Positions 41,805-49,995 of a stretch of 64,000 nucleotides of DNA are shown piece by piece. The DNA comes from Lachnoclostridium sp. An196 (GTDB lineage Bacteria > Bacillota > Clostridia > Lachnospirales > Lachnospiraceae). The translations under genes were made by a program, and so were the position numbers. Every line of letters starts with the position of its first letter. Position 1 is the first letter of the stretch. The stretch covers positions 62,001 to 126,000 of the forward strand of contig NZ_NFJZ01000001.1 in NCBI RefSeq assembly GCF_002160135.1. The letters are read 5' to 3'. The notes below the pieces were generated by a model. It saw only the letters and a program-made list of their open reading frames with translations, was not told the DNA's origin and made no database searches.

Positions 41805-42815
41805 ATGTTATCTGTAAAAGAGAATTTTTTTGAGACCGTAAAACCGGATGGACATCCGGACAGACTGATGAAGCAGTATGAGGGACTGGCGTTTCTGAAC
41901 ATGAACCCGGTTCTGAAATACATCAGAGGAGACCGGCATCCGGGTATGCCGCCTACAAAGGACCGTTTTGGCACGGAGATTCTCTGGCCGGAAGGACAGG
42001 TTGCGGCTATGCCTCATGTAACTGAAGCCAACAAGGTAATTCCGGACATCACAGAATGGAAGGATTATCTGAAAATTCCGGATATTGTAAAAGAATGCTC
42101 CGATCCGGCTCTGTGGGAGCCATATATCAAACAGGCGGAAGAGTACAGAGCGGAGGGCAAGATTCTGATGGGATATCTTCCGACAGGCCTGTTTGAGCGT
42201 CTGCATTTCCTGATGGGATTTGAAGATATGCTGATGAATTTTCTGCTGGAGCCGGAGGCTATGCACGAATTGATCGATGCGATCGGTGAATATCGTTATC
42301 AGTTTATGAAAATGTCCGTAGATTATCTGAAGCCGGATGTGGTTATTTCTCATGATGACTGGGGCTCCAAGAGGTCGATGTTTATCAGCCCGGATACCTG
42401 GAGAGAGTTTATCAAACCGCATTATCAGAAAATGTACAGTTATATGAATGAGAAAGGCGTTCTTGTCATGCACCATGCGGACTCTTTCCTGGAGCCGATT
42501 ATTGACGATATGGTGGAAATCGGCATCAACATCTGGCAGGGGGCGCTTCCGGAGAATGATATTGTAAAGATCCAGAAGCAGGTGAACGGCAAGATGACGC
42601 TGATGGGCGGCATCGATGCGTCTGTTGTTGACAGAGCGGATTCTACAGAAGAAGAGATCCGTACGGAGGCAAGAAGAGTCTGCGAGACCTATGCGCCGGG
42701 CGGACATTTTATCCCGTGCATCACTTACGGCGGACCGGGATGCCTGTACAAACACGTGGATCCCATCATCAATGATGAGATCGACAAGTACAACAAGAAA
42801 GTATACGGGGTTTAA
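41805..42815 (+). CDS. Uroporphyrinogen decarboxylase-family protein (MtaA/CmuA-like methyltransferase)
   Basis: A 336-residue TIM-barrel protein of the URO-D superfamily. It has GYLPTGLFERLHFLMGFEDMLMNFLLEPEAMHELID (about 125-160), ISHDDWGSKRSMFISPDTWREFIKPHY (about 185-210), MHHADSFLEPII (about 225) and GGHFIPCITYGGPGC (about 305). The His/Cys positions resemble Zn-dependent corrinoid methyltransferases rather than heme-pathway HemE, which is supported by the absence of other heme genes. ATG 41805 follows AGGAGGAGAGAGGT. It is followed by a carrier gene, suggesting uptake and demethylation of a methylated compound (inference). Confidence 0.85.
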   Translation: MLSVKENFFETVKPDGHPDRLMKQYEGLAFLNMNPVLKYIRGDRHPGMPPTKDRFGTEILWPEGQVAAMPHVTEANKVIPDITEWKDYLKIPDIVKECSDPALWEPYIKQAEEYRAEGKILMGYLPTGLFERLHFLMGFEDMLMNFLLEPEAMHELIDAIGEYRYQFMKMSVDYLKPDVVISHDDWGSKRSMFISPDTWREFIKPHYQKMYSYMNEKGVLVMHHADSFLEPIIDDMVEIGINIWQGALPENDIVKIQKQVNGKMTLMGGIDASVVDRADSTEEEIRTEARRVCETYAPGGHFIPCITYGGPGCLYKHVDPIINDEIDKYNKKVYGV

Positions 42816-42865
42816 AATGATCGGGGGCTCCTGCGGGGGCCCCGTACCAAAAGAAGGAGAGGGTT

Positions 42866-44254
42866 ATGAGCAATAATAGTAAAAAACCGTTGAGCAAAGC
42901 ATTGAAGCTGTTCTACGGAGTCGGGGACTGCGGATTTACTCTGATGAGCAATGTGGAGAGTTACTTCTTCAATTTCTTCCTTACGAATCTGGCGTCGTTC
43001 GATCTGGGAATCGTTACGGCGATCACGACCATATCCAGTACGGTGGATGCCTGCCTGTCCTGGATCTACGGGGCGATCCTGAACAGTATCAAGCCGAAGA
43101 AATGGGGACGTTACCGCTCCTGGCTGGTTCTGCTGCCGTGGATTGTGCCGTTCCTGTACGCGTTCCAGTTTATCAAGATCGGAAATGGGATTGTTTCCGC
43201 GGTGATTGTCACCGTTGCGGCGATCGCAAGCCATGTGGTGTGGAATTTTCCATATGTCGCCAATGTGTCCATGATTTCCGTGGCAGGAGCCACGCCGGAT
43301 GACCGTGCGCAGCTGTCTTCCACCAGAGCGGCATGGGCGAACTTTTCCAAGATCATTTTCTCATATGTAGGTGTTCCGCTGGCATCGGTATTTGCCGGTA
43401 TCGTCGGAGAGACAAACCAGTACGGGGCGGTGGCTTTCGTGCTGGCCTGGGTAATGGTGGTTCTGTATTTTGCTCATTTCAAGATGTTTGACGGATATGA
43501 AGAAGTCAGCACCGAGGATGTCCAGGAGACGAAAAAAGATACGACGAAGACCAGCGGTATGGACCTGGTGCGGGCGCTTCTGCAGAATCCGCCGCTGATC
43601 GCGCTGATGATCGCGGATCTGTCCAAATGGGCGTTTAACTTTATCGTATCCGGTATCGCCATGTATTATTTCACCTATGTTGCAAAAGACGCGGGACTTC
43701 TTACCACTTATATCCTGATCTCAAACATTTTCTGCGTGGTGGGATCTTATCTGGCGAAATCTGTGGCAAAGAAATTCTCTACCAGGACCGGCACGATCGG
43801 TACCTTTATCCTGATGGCGGCAGTCATGATTGCGGCAAATTTCCTCTATACGAACGTATGGCTGGTGGTGTTCCTGATGTCCCTGGCGCAGCTGGGATAC
43901 GGCATCGCGTACGCATGTACGCCGGCCCTGTACTCAGATACGATCATCTACTCTGAATGGAAGACCGGGAAGAACGCTACCGGCTGGATCAGCGGACTCC
44001 AGAATGTGCCTTTGAAGGTGGGTGTCATGCTTCGCGGCATCAGTATTTCTGCCTGCCTGGCCATCGCACATTTTACGCCCGGTATGGACGCGTCCCAGGC
44101 GACGGTGGAACTGCAGAAAGGCATCTGCTTAGGCTTCATGATCATCCCGGCCTGTGCGCTGCTCCTGTCGGCGGTAATTCTGCTTTTCGGATTCAAGATT
44201 ACCAGAGAAAAGGTAGAACAGTATCGTGCGGAGATTGACGCGCGCCGCGCGTAA
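42866..44254 (+). CDS. MFS transporter, GPH/MelB-like (MFS_2)
   Basis: A 462-residue carrier with twelve predicted helices. The GPH-family start KALKLFYGVGDCGFTLMSNVESYFFNFFLTN and the helix-2 end loop KPKKWGRYRSWLVLLPW (about 70-90) are typical of glycoside/pentoside/hexuronide symporters. AAGGAGAGGG precedes the ATG. It is 50 bases after the UroD-like gene and probably in the same transcript, so it may import that enzyme's substrate, perhaps a methylated glycoside or betaine. Confidence 0.9.
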   Translation: MSNNSKKPLSKALKLFYGVGDCGFTLMSNVESYFFNFFLTNLASFDLGIVTAITTISSTVDACLSWIYGAILNSIKPKKWGRYRSWLVLLPWIVPFLYAFQFIKIGNGIVSAVIVTVAAIASHVVWNFPYVANVSMISVAGATPDDRAQLSSTRAAWANFSKIIFSYVGVPLASVFAGIVGETNQYGAVAFVLAWVMVVLYFAHFKMFDGYEEVSTEDVQETKKDTTKTSGMDLVRALLQNPPLIALMIADLSKWAFNFIVSGIAMYYFTYVAKDAGLLTTYILISNIFCVVGSYLAKSVAKKFSTRTGTIGTFILMAAVMIAANFLYTNVWLVVFLMSLAQLGYGIAYACTPALYSDTIIYSEWKTGKNATGWISGLQNVPLKVGVMLRGISISACLAIAHFTPGMDASQATVELQKGICLGFMIIPACALLLSAVILLFGFKITREKVEQYRAEIDARRA

Positions 44255-44260
44255 AACGAG

Positions 44261-44289
44261 TTGTCAAACATTTGTTCCTGTGATATAAT
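44261..44289 (+). promoter_or_regulatory. Sigma-A promoter of pcrA
   Basis: TTGTCA (44261-44266), 17 bases, perfect TATAAT (44284-44289). The expected start is near 44296. Confidence 0.8.
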
Positions 44290-44301
44290 TCCATGAGTAG
44301 C

Positions 44302-44336
44302 AGCCTCGGAGAAGCGAAGCTTTTCCGGGGCTTTTA
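44302..44336 (+). terminator. Terminator-like hairpin in the pcrA leader
   Basis: AGCCTCGGAGAAGC pairs with GCTTTTCCGGGGCT around GAA (14 pairs, two GT), then TTTAAAAT. It lies after the pcrA promoter and before its ribosome site, so it either ends the MFS transcript weakly or attenuates pcrA. Confidence 0.6.
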
Positions 44337-44360
44337 AAATCATGGAGAAGGAGAATCTGG

Positions 44361-46586
44361 ATGAACAGTCTGGAACTTTTGAATAAAGAGCAGCAGGAAG
44401 CGGTACTCTGCACAGAGGGACCGCTTTTGATCCTGGCAGGGGCCGGATCGGGCAAGACAAGGGTGCTGACCCACCGCATTGCCCATTTGATCGAGGACTG
44501 CGGGGTCAACCCCTGGAATATCCTGGCGATCACGTTTACCAACAAGGCGGCCGGCGAGATGAGGGAGAGAGTGGACAAAATAGTAGGTTTCGGTTCGGAG
44601 AGCGTCTGGGTGAGCACGTTTCACTCTGCCTGTGTACGCATCCTCCGCAGATATATTGACCGTCTGGGATTTTCCAATAATTTCACGATCTATGATACGG
44701 AAGACCAGAAGTCGGTGGTAAAAGATGTGTGCCGCCGCCTGGAACTGGATCCGAAGATGTACAAGGAGCGGATGCTCCTGAACGTGATTTCCCGCGCGAA
44801 GGACGAATATCTGTCGCCGAAGGAAGTAGAAATGGATGCCAGGGGAGATTTCCGCCGGGAGAAGATCGCGCAGGTGTATCTGGAGTATCAGAAAGAACTG
44901 CAGAAAAATAACGCGCTGGATTTTGACGACCTGATTGTAAAGACGGTAGATCTGTTTACCGTGTGCCCGGATGTGCTGGAATACTATCAGAACCGTTTCC
45001 GTTATATTATGGTGGACGAGTATCAGGATACCAATACGGTACAGTTTAAACTGATCAGTATTCTGGCCGGAAAATACCGGAATCTGTGCGTGGTGGGCGA
45101 TGACGACCAGTCCATCTATAAGTTCCGCGGGGCGAATATAGAAAATATCCTGAGTTTTGAAAAGACGTTCCCGGACGCCGCGGTGATCCGCCTGGAGCAG
45201 AATTACCGTTCCACGGGCACCATTCTGGACGCGGCCAACGGCGTGATTTCGCATAACAAGGGAAGAAAAGAGAAAACGCTCTGGACCGAAAATGAGAAAG
45301 GAACGCCTGTCGAGTTTCATCAGTTTAACACCGCCTATGATGAAGCCGAGTTCATAGCAGGCGATATACGCAGAAAAATGCAGGAGCCGGGGACGGAATA
45401 CCGGGATTTTGCCATCCTGTACCGTACCAACGCCCAGTCGCGCCTTTTTGAGGAAAAATTTCTTATGGCCAATATTCCCTACCGCCTGGTGGGCGGGATC
45501 AATTTCTACTCCCGCAAGGAGATCAAGGACTTGCTGGCTTACTTAAAGACCATCGATAATGGCAGGGACGATCTTGCCGTGCGCAGGATCATCAATGTGC
45601 CGAAGCGGGGGATCGGAGCGGCGACTTTAAATAAAGTGGACGCGTTTGCCCAGAGCCGCGGGATCAGCTTTTTTGAGGCTCTGGAAGAAGCGCCGGAGAT
45701 ACCCGGGATAGGACGCGCGCTTTTGAAGATCCAGCCTTTTGTTCATCTGATCCATGAAATGCGTCTGAAGCTGGGGGATCTTTCACTGAAAGAGCTGATG
45801 GAAGAGATCCTGGATAAAACCGGATATGCCAGAGAACTGGAGATGGAAGATACAGAAGAGGCGGACGCGCGGCTGGAAAACATCGATGAGCTGATTACCA
45901 AGATCGTTACATATGAAGAAGGCACCGAACATCCCGAACTCAGCGGATTTCTGGAAGAGGTGGCGCTGGTGGCGGATATTGACAGTCTGGAAGCGGATGA
46001 CAACCGGGTGCTCCTGATGACGCTGCACAGCGCGAAAGGGCTGGAATTTCCCAGAGTTTATCTGGCGGGTATGGAAGACGGTATCTTCCCCAGCTACATG
46101 TCTATCGCGGCAGATACGGAAGAAGAGATCGAGGAAGAACGGAGACTCTGTTATGTGGGGATTACCCGCGCCATGAAAGACCTGATTTTGACTTCCGCCA
46201 GATTCCGGATGGTGCGCGGAGAGAATCACTGTAATGCGGTATCCCGGTTTGTCAGAGAGATTCCGGAAAATCTGCTGGAGAGAGGCAGCCTTCCGGAAAA
46301 GCACAAAGAGCAGGCTCCGGTCGACAAACGGGACCAGGTCTACGAGAAAGCGAGGGAAGCATTCCGGACGAAGACCTTCGATCCCAGACAGTTCAAAGTA
46401 GTCAAGGCGGACAGCCTGGACTATGGAGTGGGAGACCGGGTGAGCCATATAAAATTCGGTCAGGGGACTGTTCTGGAGATTGTCGAAGGAGGACGCGACT
46501 ACGAGGTCAAAGTGGATTTTGACAAGGCAGGGATCAAAAGGATGTTCGCTTCCTTTGCAAAATTGAAAAAAATTGAAACGCTATAG
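44361..46586 (+). CDS. pcrA: ATP-dependent DNA helicase PcrA/UvrD
   Basis: A 741-residue superfamily 1A helicase used in nucleotide-excision repair and removal of RNA polymerase or RecA. Motifs: Walker A LAGAGSGKTRVLTHRI (about 27), TFTNKAA (about 60), MVDEYQDTN (about 220), VVGDDDQSIYKFRGA (about 245), LEQNYRST (about 280), LMTLHSAKGLEF (about 552) and the C-terminal KVVKADSLDYGVGDRVSHIKFGQGTVLEI tail typical of Gram-positive PcrA. AGAAGGAGAATC precedes the ATG. Confidence 0.96.
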   Translation: MNSLELLNKEQQEAVLCTEGPLLILAGAGSGKTRVLTHRIAHLIEDCGVNPWNILAITFTNKAAGEMRERVDKIVGFGSESVWVSTFHSACVRILRRYIDRLGFSNNFTIYDTEDQKSVVKDVCRRLELDPKMYKERMLLNVISRAKDEYLSPKEVEMDARGDFRREKIAQVYLEYQKELQKNNALDFDDLIVKTVDLFTVCPDVLEYYQNRFRYIMVDEYQDTNTVQFKLISILAGKYRNLCVVGDDDQSIYKFRGANIENILSFEKTFPDAAVIRLEQNYRSTGTILDAANGVISHNKGRKEKTLWTENEKGTPVEFHQFNTAYDEAEFIAGDIRRKMQEPGTEYRDFAILYRTNAQSRLFEEKFLMANIPYRLVGGINFYSRKEIKDLLAYLKTIDNGRDDLAVRRIINVPKRGIGAATLNKVDAFAQSRGISFFEALEEAPEIPGIGRALLKIQPFVHLIHEMRLKLGDLSLKELMEEILDKTGYARELEMEDTEEADARLENIDELITKIVTYEEGTEHPELSGFLEEVALVADIDSLEADDNRVLLMTLHSAKGLEFPRVYLAGMEDGIFPSYMSIAADTEEEIEEERRLCYVGITRAMKDLILTSARFRMVRGENHCNAVSRFVREIPENLLERGSLPEKHKEQAPVDKRDQVYEKAREAFRTKTFDPRQFKVVKADSLDYGVGDRVSHIKFGQGTVLEIVEGGRDYEVKVDFDKAGIKRMFASFAKLKKIETL

Positions 46587-46647
46587 TAATTTATCATGAA
46601 ATATGGTATACTAAAATAAGATTTTATACAGAAAAGAGGTATCCGCT

Positions 46648-46935
46648 ATGAACCGTGTAGAAGACTTTTTAAACGCAGCGAAGACGAATGAGATGCTGGG
46701 AGAATTGCTTCATATCAAGAAGGAAGAGGAGAAAAAGCAGAACGTACTGATGTGGGTTCTCATCGCGATCGGCGCCGTACTTGCAGTGGCGGGTATCGCA
46801 TATGCCGTATACCGCTTCTTTACTCCGGATTATCTGGAGGACTTTGATGAAGAGTTCGACGATGATTTTGACGATGACTTCTTTGACGATGAGGAAGAAG
46901 CAGAAGACGAAGAAGAGGACAAGACTGCAGAGTAA
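46648..46935 (+). CDS. Small membrane protein with very acidic C-terminus
   Basis: A 95-residue protein: a helical N-terminus (VEDFLNAAKTNEMLGELL), one hydrophobic helix (about 35-58), and a tail of nearly only Asp, Glu and Phe (about 60-95). No family named. Orthologues with this layout recur in Lachnospiraceae in my recollection, but their role is unknown. A good ribosome site (AAAAGAGG) is present. It may share a transcript with pcrA or have its own weak promoter (TATACT near 46607). Confidence 0.75.
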   Translation: MNRVEDFLNAAKTNEMLGELLHIKKEEEKKQNVLMWVLIAIGAVLAVAGIAYAVYRFFTPDYLEDFDEEFDDDFDDDFFDDEEEAEDEEEDKTAE

Positions 46936-46981
46936 TTTCCGCAGGAAAGGAATCAGAGCAGAGTAAGGGACTGTGAAAGAC

Positions 46982-47021
46982 AGCGGAACCAGGGCTGCGT
47001 GCCGGGCTCCGCTGTTTTTTT
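46982..47021 (+). terminator. Terminator between the acidic membrane protein and rlmD
   Basis: AGCGGA and TCCGCT close a stem that also pairs CC-GG internally, followed by GTTTTTTT. It ends just upstream of the rlmD ribosome site. Confidence 0.75.
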
Positions 47022-47042
47022 ACAGCAAGCTGAGGAGAGTAT

Positions 47043-48437
47043 ATGAAAAAAGGGCAGATTATTGAAGGAGTGGTGAAGAAAACCACATTTCCCAACAAAG
47101 GAAGGATAGAAGCGGAAGGAAAGACCGTGACCGTAAAAAACGGCATCCCGGGACAGAGACTCCGCTGCCAGATCACAAAGATCCGTGGAGGAAAGGCGGA
47201 AGCGCGCGTTCTGGAAGTTCTGGAGCGTTCTTCTGTGGAATGTGAACCTTTCTGCAAACATTTCACAGAGTGCGGAGGATGTGTCTGGCAGACGCTTTCT
47301 TATGAAGAACAGCTAAGACTGAAAGCAGGGCAGGTTAAAGAACTGCTGGACGACGCGGTGCAGGCATATGAATATGAGTATGTGTTTGAAGCGATCAAAG
47401 GCAGTCCCCGAAAATATGAATACCGCAATAAGATGGAATTTTCTTTCGGGGACGCGTACAAAGACGGATCGCTGGCTTTGGGGATGCATAAAAAAGGCAG
47501 TTTCTATGATATTGTGACAGTGGACGGCTGTCAGATCGTGGACGAAGATTTCCGAAAGATCCTGTCGGGGACGCTGGCATATTTTCAGGAGCAGGGCCTG
47601 CCGTATTATCACAAGATGCGGCATGAAGGGTATCTGCGCCACCTGCTGGTGCGGAAGGCGGCGCGGACCGGCGAGATTCTGGCAGATCTGGTGACCAGCA
47701 CACAGATACAGGCAGACCTGGAAGGGTGGAAAGAACGGATGCTTTCTTTGCCTCTGAAAGGGAAATTGGCCGGACTCCTGCACACGAAAAATGACAGCCT
47801 TGCCGACGTGATCCAGAACGACGGTACGGAGATACTCTGGGGACAGGATTTCTTTTACGAAGAGCTGTTGGGACTCCGTTTCCGGATCACTCCGTTTTCT
47901 TTCTTTCAGACCAACTCTCTGGGGGCGGAAGTGCTCTATGAGACAGCCAGATCCTATATCGGCGATACAAAGAACCAGACCATCTTTGACCTGTACAGCG
48001 GAACGGGCACCATTGCCCAGATCCTGGCGCCGGTGGCAAAAAAAGTGATCGGAGTGGAGATTGTGGAAGAGGCGGTGGAGGCGGCGAAGGAGAACGCCCG
48101 CCTGAACGGACTGTCAAACTGTGAATTTATCGCCGGGGATGTGCTGAAGATGCTGGATTCCATCGAAGAACGTCCTGACTTTATCGTACTGGATCCTCCC
48201 CGGGACGGCGTTCACCCGAAAGCTTTGAAAAAGATCGTTGATTACGGTGTGGACCGTATGGTCTACATCTCCTGCAAGCCCACCAGCCTGGCACGGGATC
48301 TGGAACTGCTGCAGGAAAACGGGTACCGGATGGAGAGAGCGTGCTGCGTGGACATGTTTCCATGGACAGGGAACTGCGAGGTGGTGGCGCTTTTGACGCG
48401 CTGCGGCATTGGAGAGGAAAACGCAGATGCTTCATAG
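47043..48437 (+). CDS. rlmD: 23S rRNA (uracil-5-)-methyltransferase RlmD/RumA
   Basis: A 464-residue RNA methyltransferase: N-terminal TRAM domain (KGQIIEGVVKKTTFPNKGRIEAEGKT, about 3-60), 4Fe-4S cysteines in CEPFCKHFTECGGC (about 67-80), the SAM site FDLYSGTGTIAQIL (about 310), LDPPRDGVHP (about 380) and the catalytic Cys in VYISCKPTSLARDL (about 405). It methylates U in 23S rRNA; which position cannot be told from sequence. GAGGAGAGTAT precedes the ATG. Confidence 0.92.
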   Translation: MKKGQIIEGVVKKTTFPNKGRIEAEGKTVTVKNGIPGQRLRCQITKIRGGKAEARVLEVLERSSVECEPFCKHFTECGGCVWQTLSYEEQLRLKAGQVKELLDDAVQAYEYEYVFEAIKGSPRKYEYRNKMEFSFGDAYKDGSLALGMHKKGSFYDIVTVDGCQIVDEDFRKILSGTLAYFQEQGLPYYHKMRHEGYLRHLLVRKAARTGEILADLVTSTQIQADLEGWKERMLSLPLKGKLAGLLHTKNDSLADVIQNDGTEILWGQDFFYEELLGLRFRITPFSFFQTNSLGAEVLYETARSYIGDTKNQTIFDLYSGTGTIAQILAPVAKKVIGVEIVEEAVEAAKENARLNGLSNCEFIAGDVLKMLDSIEERPDFIVLDPPRDGVHPKALKKIVDYGVDRMVYISCKPTSLARDLELLQENGYRMERACCVDMFPWTGNCEVVALLTRCGIGEENADAS

Positions 48438-48494
48438 GTTTGGGATAGATTAAGTGAACAAAAATTTGTCACTTGCAAACTGTGGTGATCAATA

Positions 48495-48541
48495 TTGACT
48501 TTTATGCTTGGATTTTATAAAATAATAAGCATAAAAGTCAA
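48495..48541. promoter_or_regulatory. AbiE promoter framed by a perfect inverted repeat
   Basis: TTGACTTTTATGCTT (48495-48509) and AAGCATAAAAGTCAA (48527-48541) are exact inverse complements 17 bases apart. The left arm contains the -35 (TTGACT), and TAAAAT at 48518-48523 is the -10 with a 17-base spacer. This suits negative autoregulation, as AbiEi antitoxins bind inverted repeats in their own promoters. Confidence 0.8.
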
Positions 48542-48548
48542 AAAAGAG

Positions 48549-49151
48549 GTGATTCATACGGGAGTTTCACAGGAGATTTTGCGATTGGCACAGAAAAATA
48601 ATGGTGTTGTAACAACAGAGATGATTACCAATGCCGGTATTTCACGAGGATGTTTGAAATATTTAGCTGATAAAGGCAGTTTGGAGCGTGTGTCACGCGG
48701 TGTTTATATTCTGCCGGAATGCTGGGAAGATGAATTTGTTAATCTTCAGAGCCGTTATAAGAAAGGAATTTTTTCACTTAATACGGCACTGTTTTTATGT
48801 GATTTAACAGATAGGACACCAGGGAATTATCATATGACGTTTCCACAAACCTATAATCTCTCTGGCCCTAAATCAGAAGGAATTTTGTGCAGCAGTGCCA
48901 AGGAATCATTATACAGCCTTGGAATAGAGGCCTTAAAGACACCAGGAGGCAATACGGTAAGAGCGTATGGCGCGGAAAAAACATTATGTGATATTTTGAG
49001 ACCAAGGAATCATACCGATATACAAGTGATTTCAGAAGCATTTAAGCGATATACGGCAGGTAAAAAGAAAAATATTCCGCTGCTTTCTGAATATGCGCGC
49101 TTGCTGAGAGTGGAAGAAAGGCTTAGAGCTTATCTGGAGGTGCTGCTGTGA
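48549..49151 (+). CDS. AbiEi-type antitoxin (type IV toxin-antitoxin)
   Basis: About 200 residues. The N-terminal winged helix (LRLAQKNNGVVTTEMITNAGISRGCLKYLADKGSLERVSRGVYIL) and the C-terminal AbiEi domain (SLNTALFLCDLTDRTPGNYHMTFPQ, AEKTLCDILR) are clear. It should bind its promoter and offset the AbiEii nucleotidyltransferase. The frame is open back to 48495, but that start lies in the -35 box. GTG 48549 is used here. An AGAGGTG site at 48545 is better placed for the ACG at 48558, which stands where relatives would have ATG. GC is lower than in flanking genes. It overlaps the toxin gene by four bases. Confidence 0.82.
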   Translation: MIHTGVSQEILRLAQKNNGVVTTEMITNAGISRGCLKYLADKGSLERVSRGVYILPECWEDEFVNLQSRYKKGIFSLNTALFLCDLTDRTPGNYHMTFPQTYNLSGPKSEGILCSSAKESLYSLGIEALKTPGGNTVRAYGAEKTLCDILRPRNHTDIQVISEAFKRYTAGKKKNIPLLSEYARLLRVEERLRAYLEVLL

Positions 49152-49606
49152 AGAATGCAATGCAGTTAAAATCAGTGATAAAAAAGATTGCGAAAGAGAA
49201 GAACATATCTGCACAGCTTGTGCTGCAAAATTATATGCTGGAGAGATTTTTGGAACGGGTATCCGTCTCCGCGTATCAGAATAATTTCATCATTAAAGGA
49301 GGCTTCCTGATTGCATCAATGGTAGGTTTGGCTTCCAGAGCAACTATGGATATGGATGCAACGATTAAGCGCTATCCCGTGAGTGAAGAAACGATTCAAA
49401 AGATGGTAAAGGAGATTATTGAAATTGATCTTGAGGATGATGTCGTATTTACCTTCAAAAGTATTGGAAAAATACGAGAAGGTGATGAATATGCGGGCTA
49501 TCGAGTTGCGTTGTCTGCAAATTATCCTCCTATGGCAGTGCCTTTAAAGCTGGATATTACAACTGGCGATAAGATTACACCTCGCGAAATTGAGTATAAA
49601 TTATAG
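49148..49606 (+). pseudogene. AbiEii toxin, C-terminal half lost
   Basis: A 152-residue fragment. The nucleotidyltransferase motif is present: FIIKGGFLIASMVGLASRATMDMDATI (about 47-73), as is the following LKLDITTGDKITPREIEYKL, after which a stop appears. Full AbiEii proteins are near 280-300 residues and continue with the second catalytic and helical half, which is absent. The base sequence after about 49603 is unrelated and codes on the other strand. The product is therefore probably inactive, although the antitoxin remains intact. Confidence 0.82.
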
Positions 49607-49761
49607 TTCCCATAGCGGTGTTTCCCCGCGATCACATGGAAATACGTGCCGCGGCCTGTGATCTCTGCTTCATAACAGGTGCCGGAATAGTGGATGAGCC
49701 GGATCTCACCCTGCCAGCGTTCTTTACGTTTTCCCCTTACCAGTGTGCATTGATATTCCAT
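49606..49761 (-). pseudogene. Fragment of a mobile-element gene (DUF6618-like)
   Basis: On the minus strand an ATG at 49761 begins MEYQCTLVRGKRKERWQGEI and continues to GKHRYGNY near 49606, where it runs into the toxin remnant. The sequence resembles the start of a small protein (DUF6618) carried by integrative conjugative elements of Firmicutes. The name is from memory. Only about 51 residues are left; the frame continues as antisense of the toxin without meaning. Confidence 0.6.
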
Positions 49762-49862
49762 AGGCTAGTCGTCGATGCCCAGATGATAGCCCCGGCATTC
49801 AGATGGCGGCAGACTGTCTGATTCAGATCTTTATCATCTTCCGCAATTAAAATACGGATCAT
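49737..49862 (-). pseudogene. Response-regulator start fused to a foreign C-terminus
   Basis: On the minus strand GGAGGCG precedes an ATG at 49862 giving MIRILIAEDDKDLNQTVCRH-LNA, the first strand and acidic pair of an OmpR-type receiver. After about 23 residues the match ends (about 49794). In another frame the next bases read GYHLGIDD and stop at 49765, the likely tail of the gene that stood before the DUF6618-like gene in the mobile element. So a receiver start and an element gene end are joined. Confidence 0.6.
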
Positions 49863-49995
49863 TGTAATGCGCCTCCTGCTACTTTTTTTAGAGAATAGCA
49901 AGAATTTGTTAAGGAATGGTTAATGATATCAATGAATAATAAGACGGTTGTATTCTTTCAGCAGAAAAAGTAAAATAAATGGAAAAGGAGGACAT

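Noticed and set aside
49522-49605. The rest of the minus-strand frame beyond GKHRYGNY as real protein
   Set aside because: This part is antisense to the AbiEii fragment and does not continue the DUF6618-like pattern.
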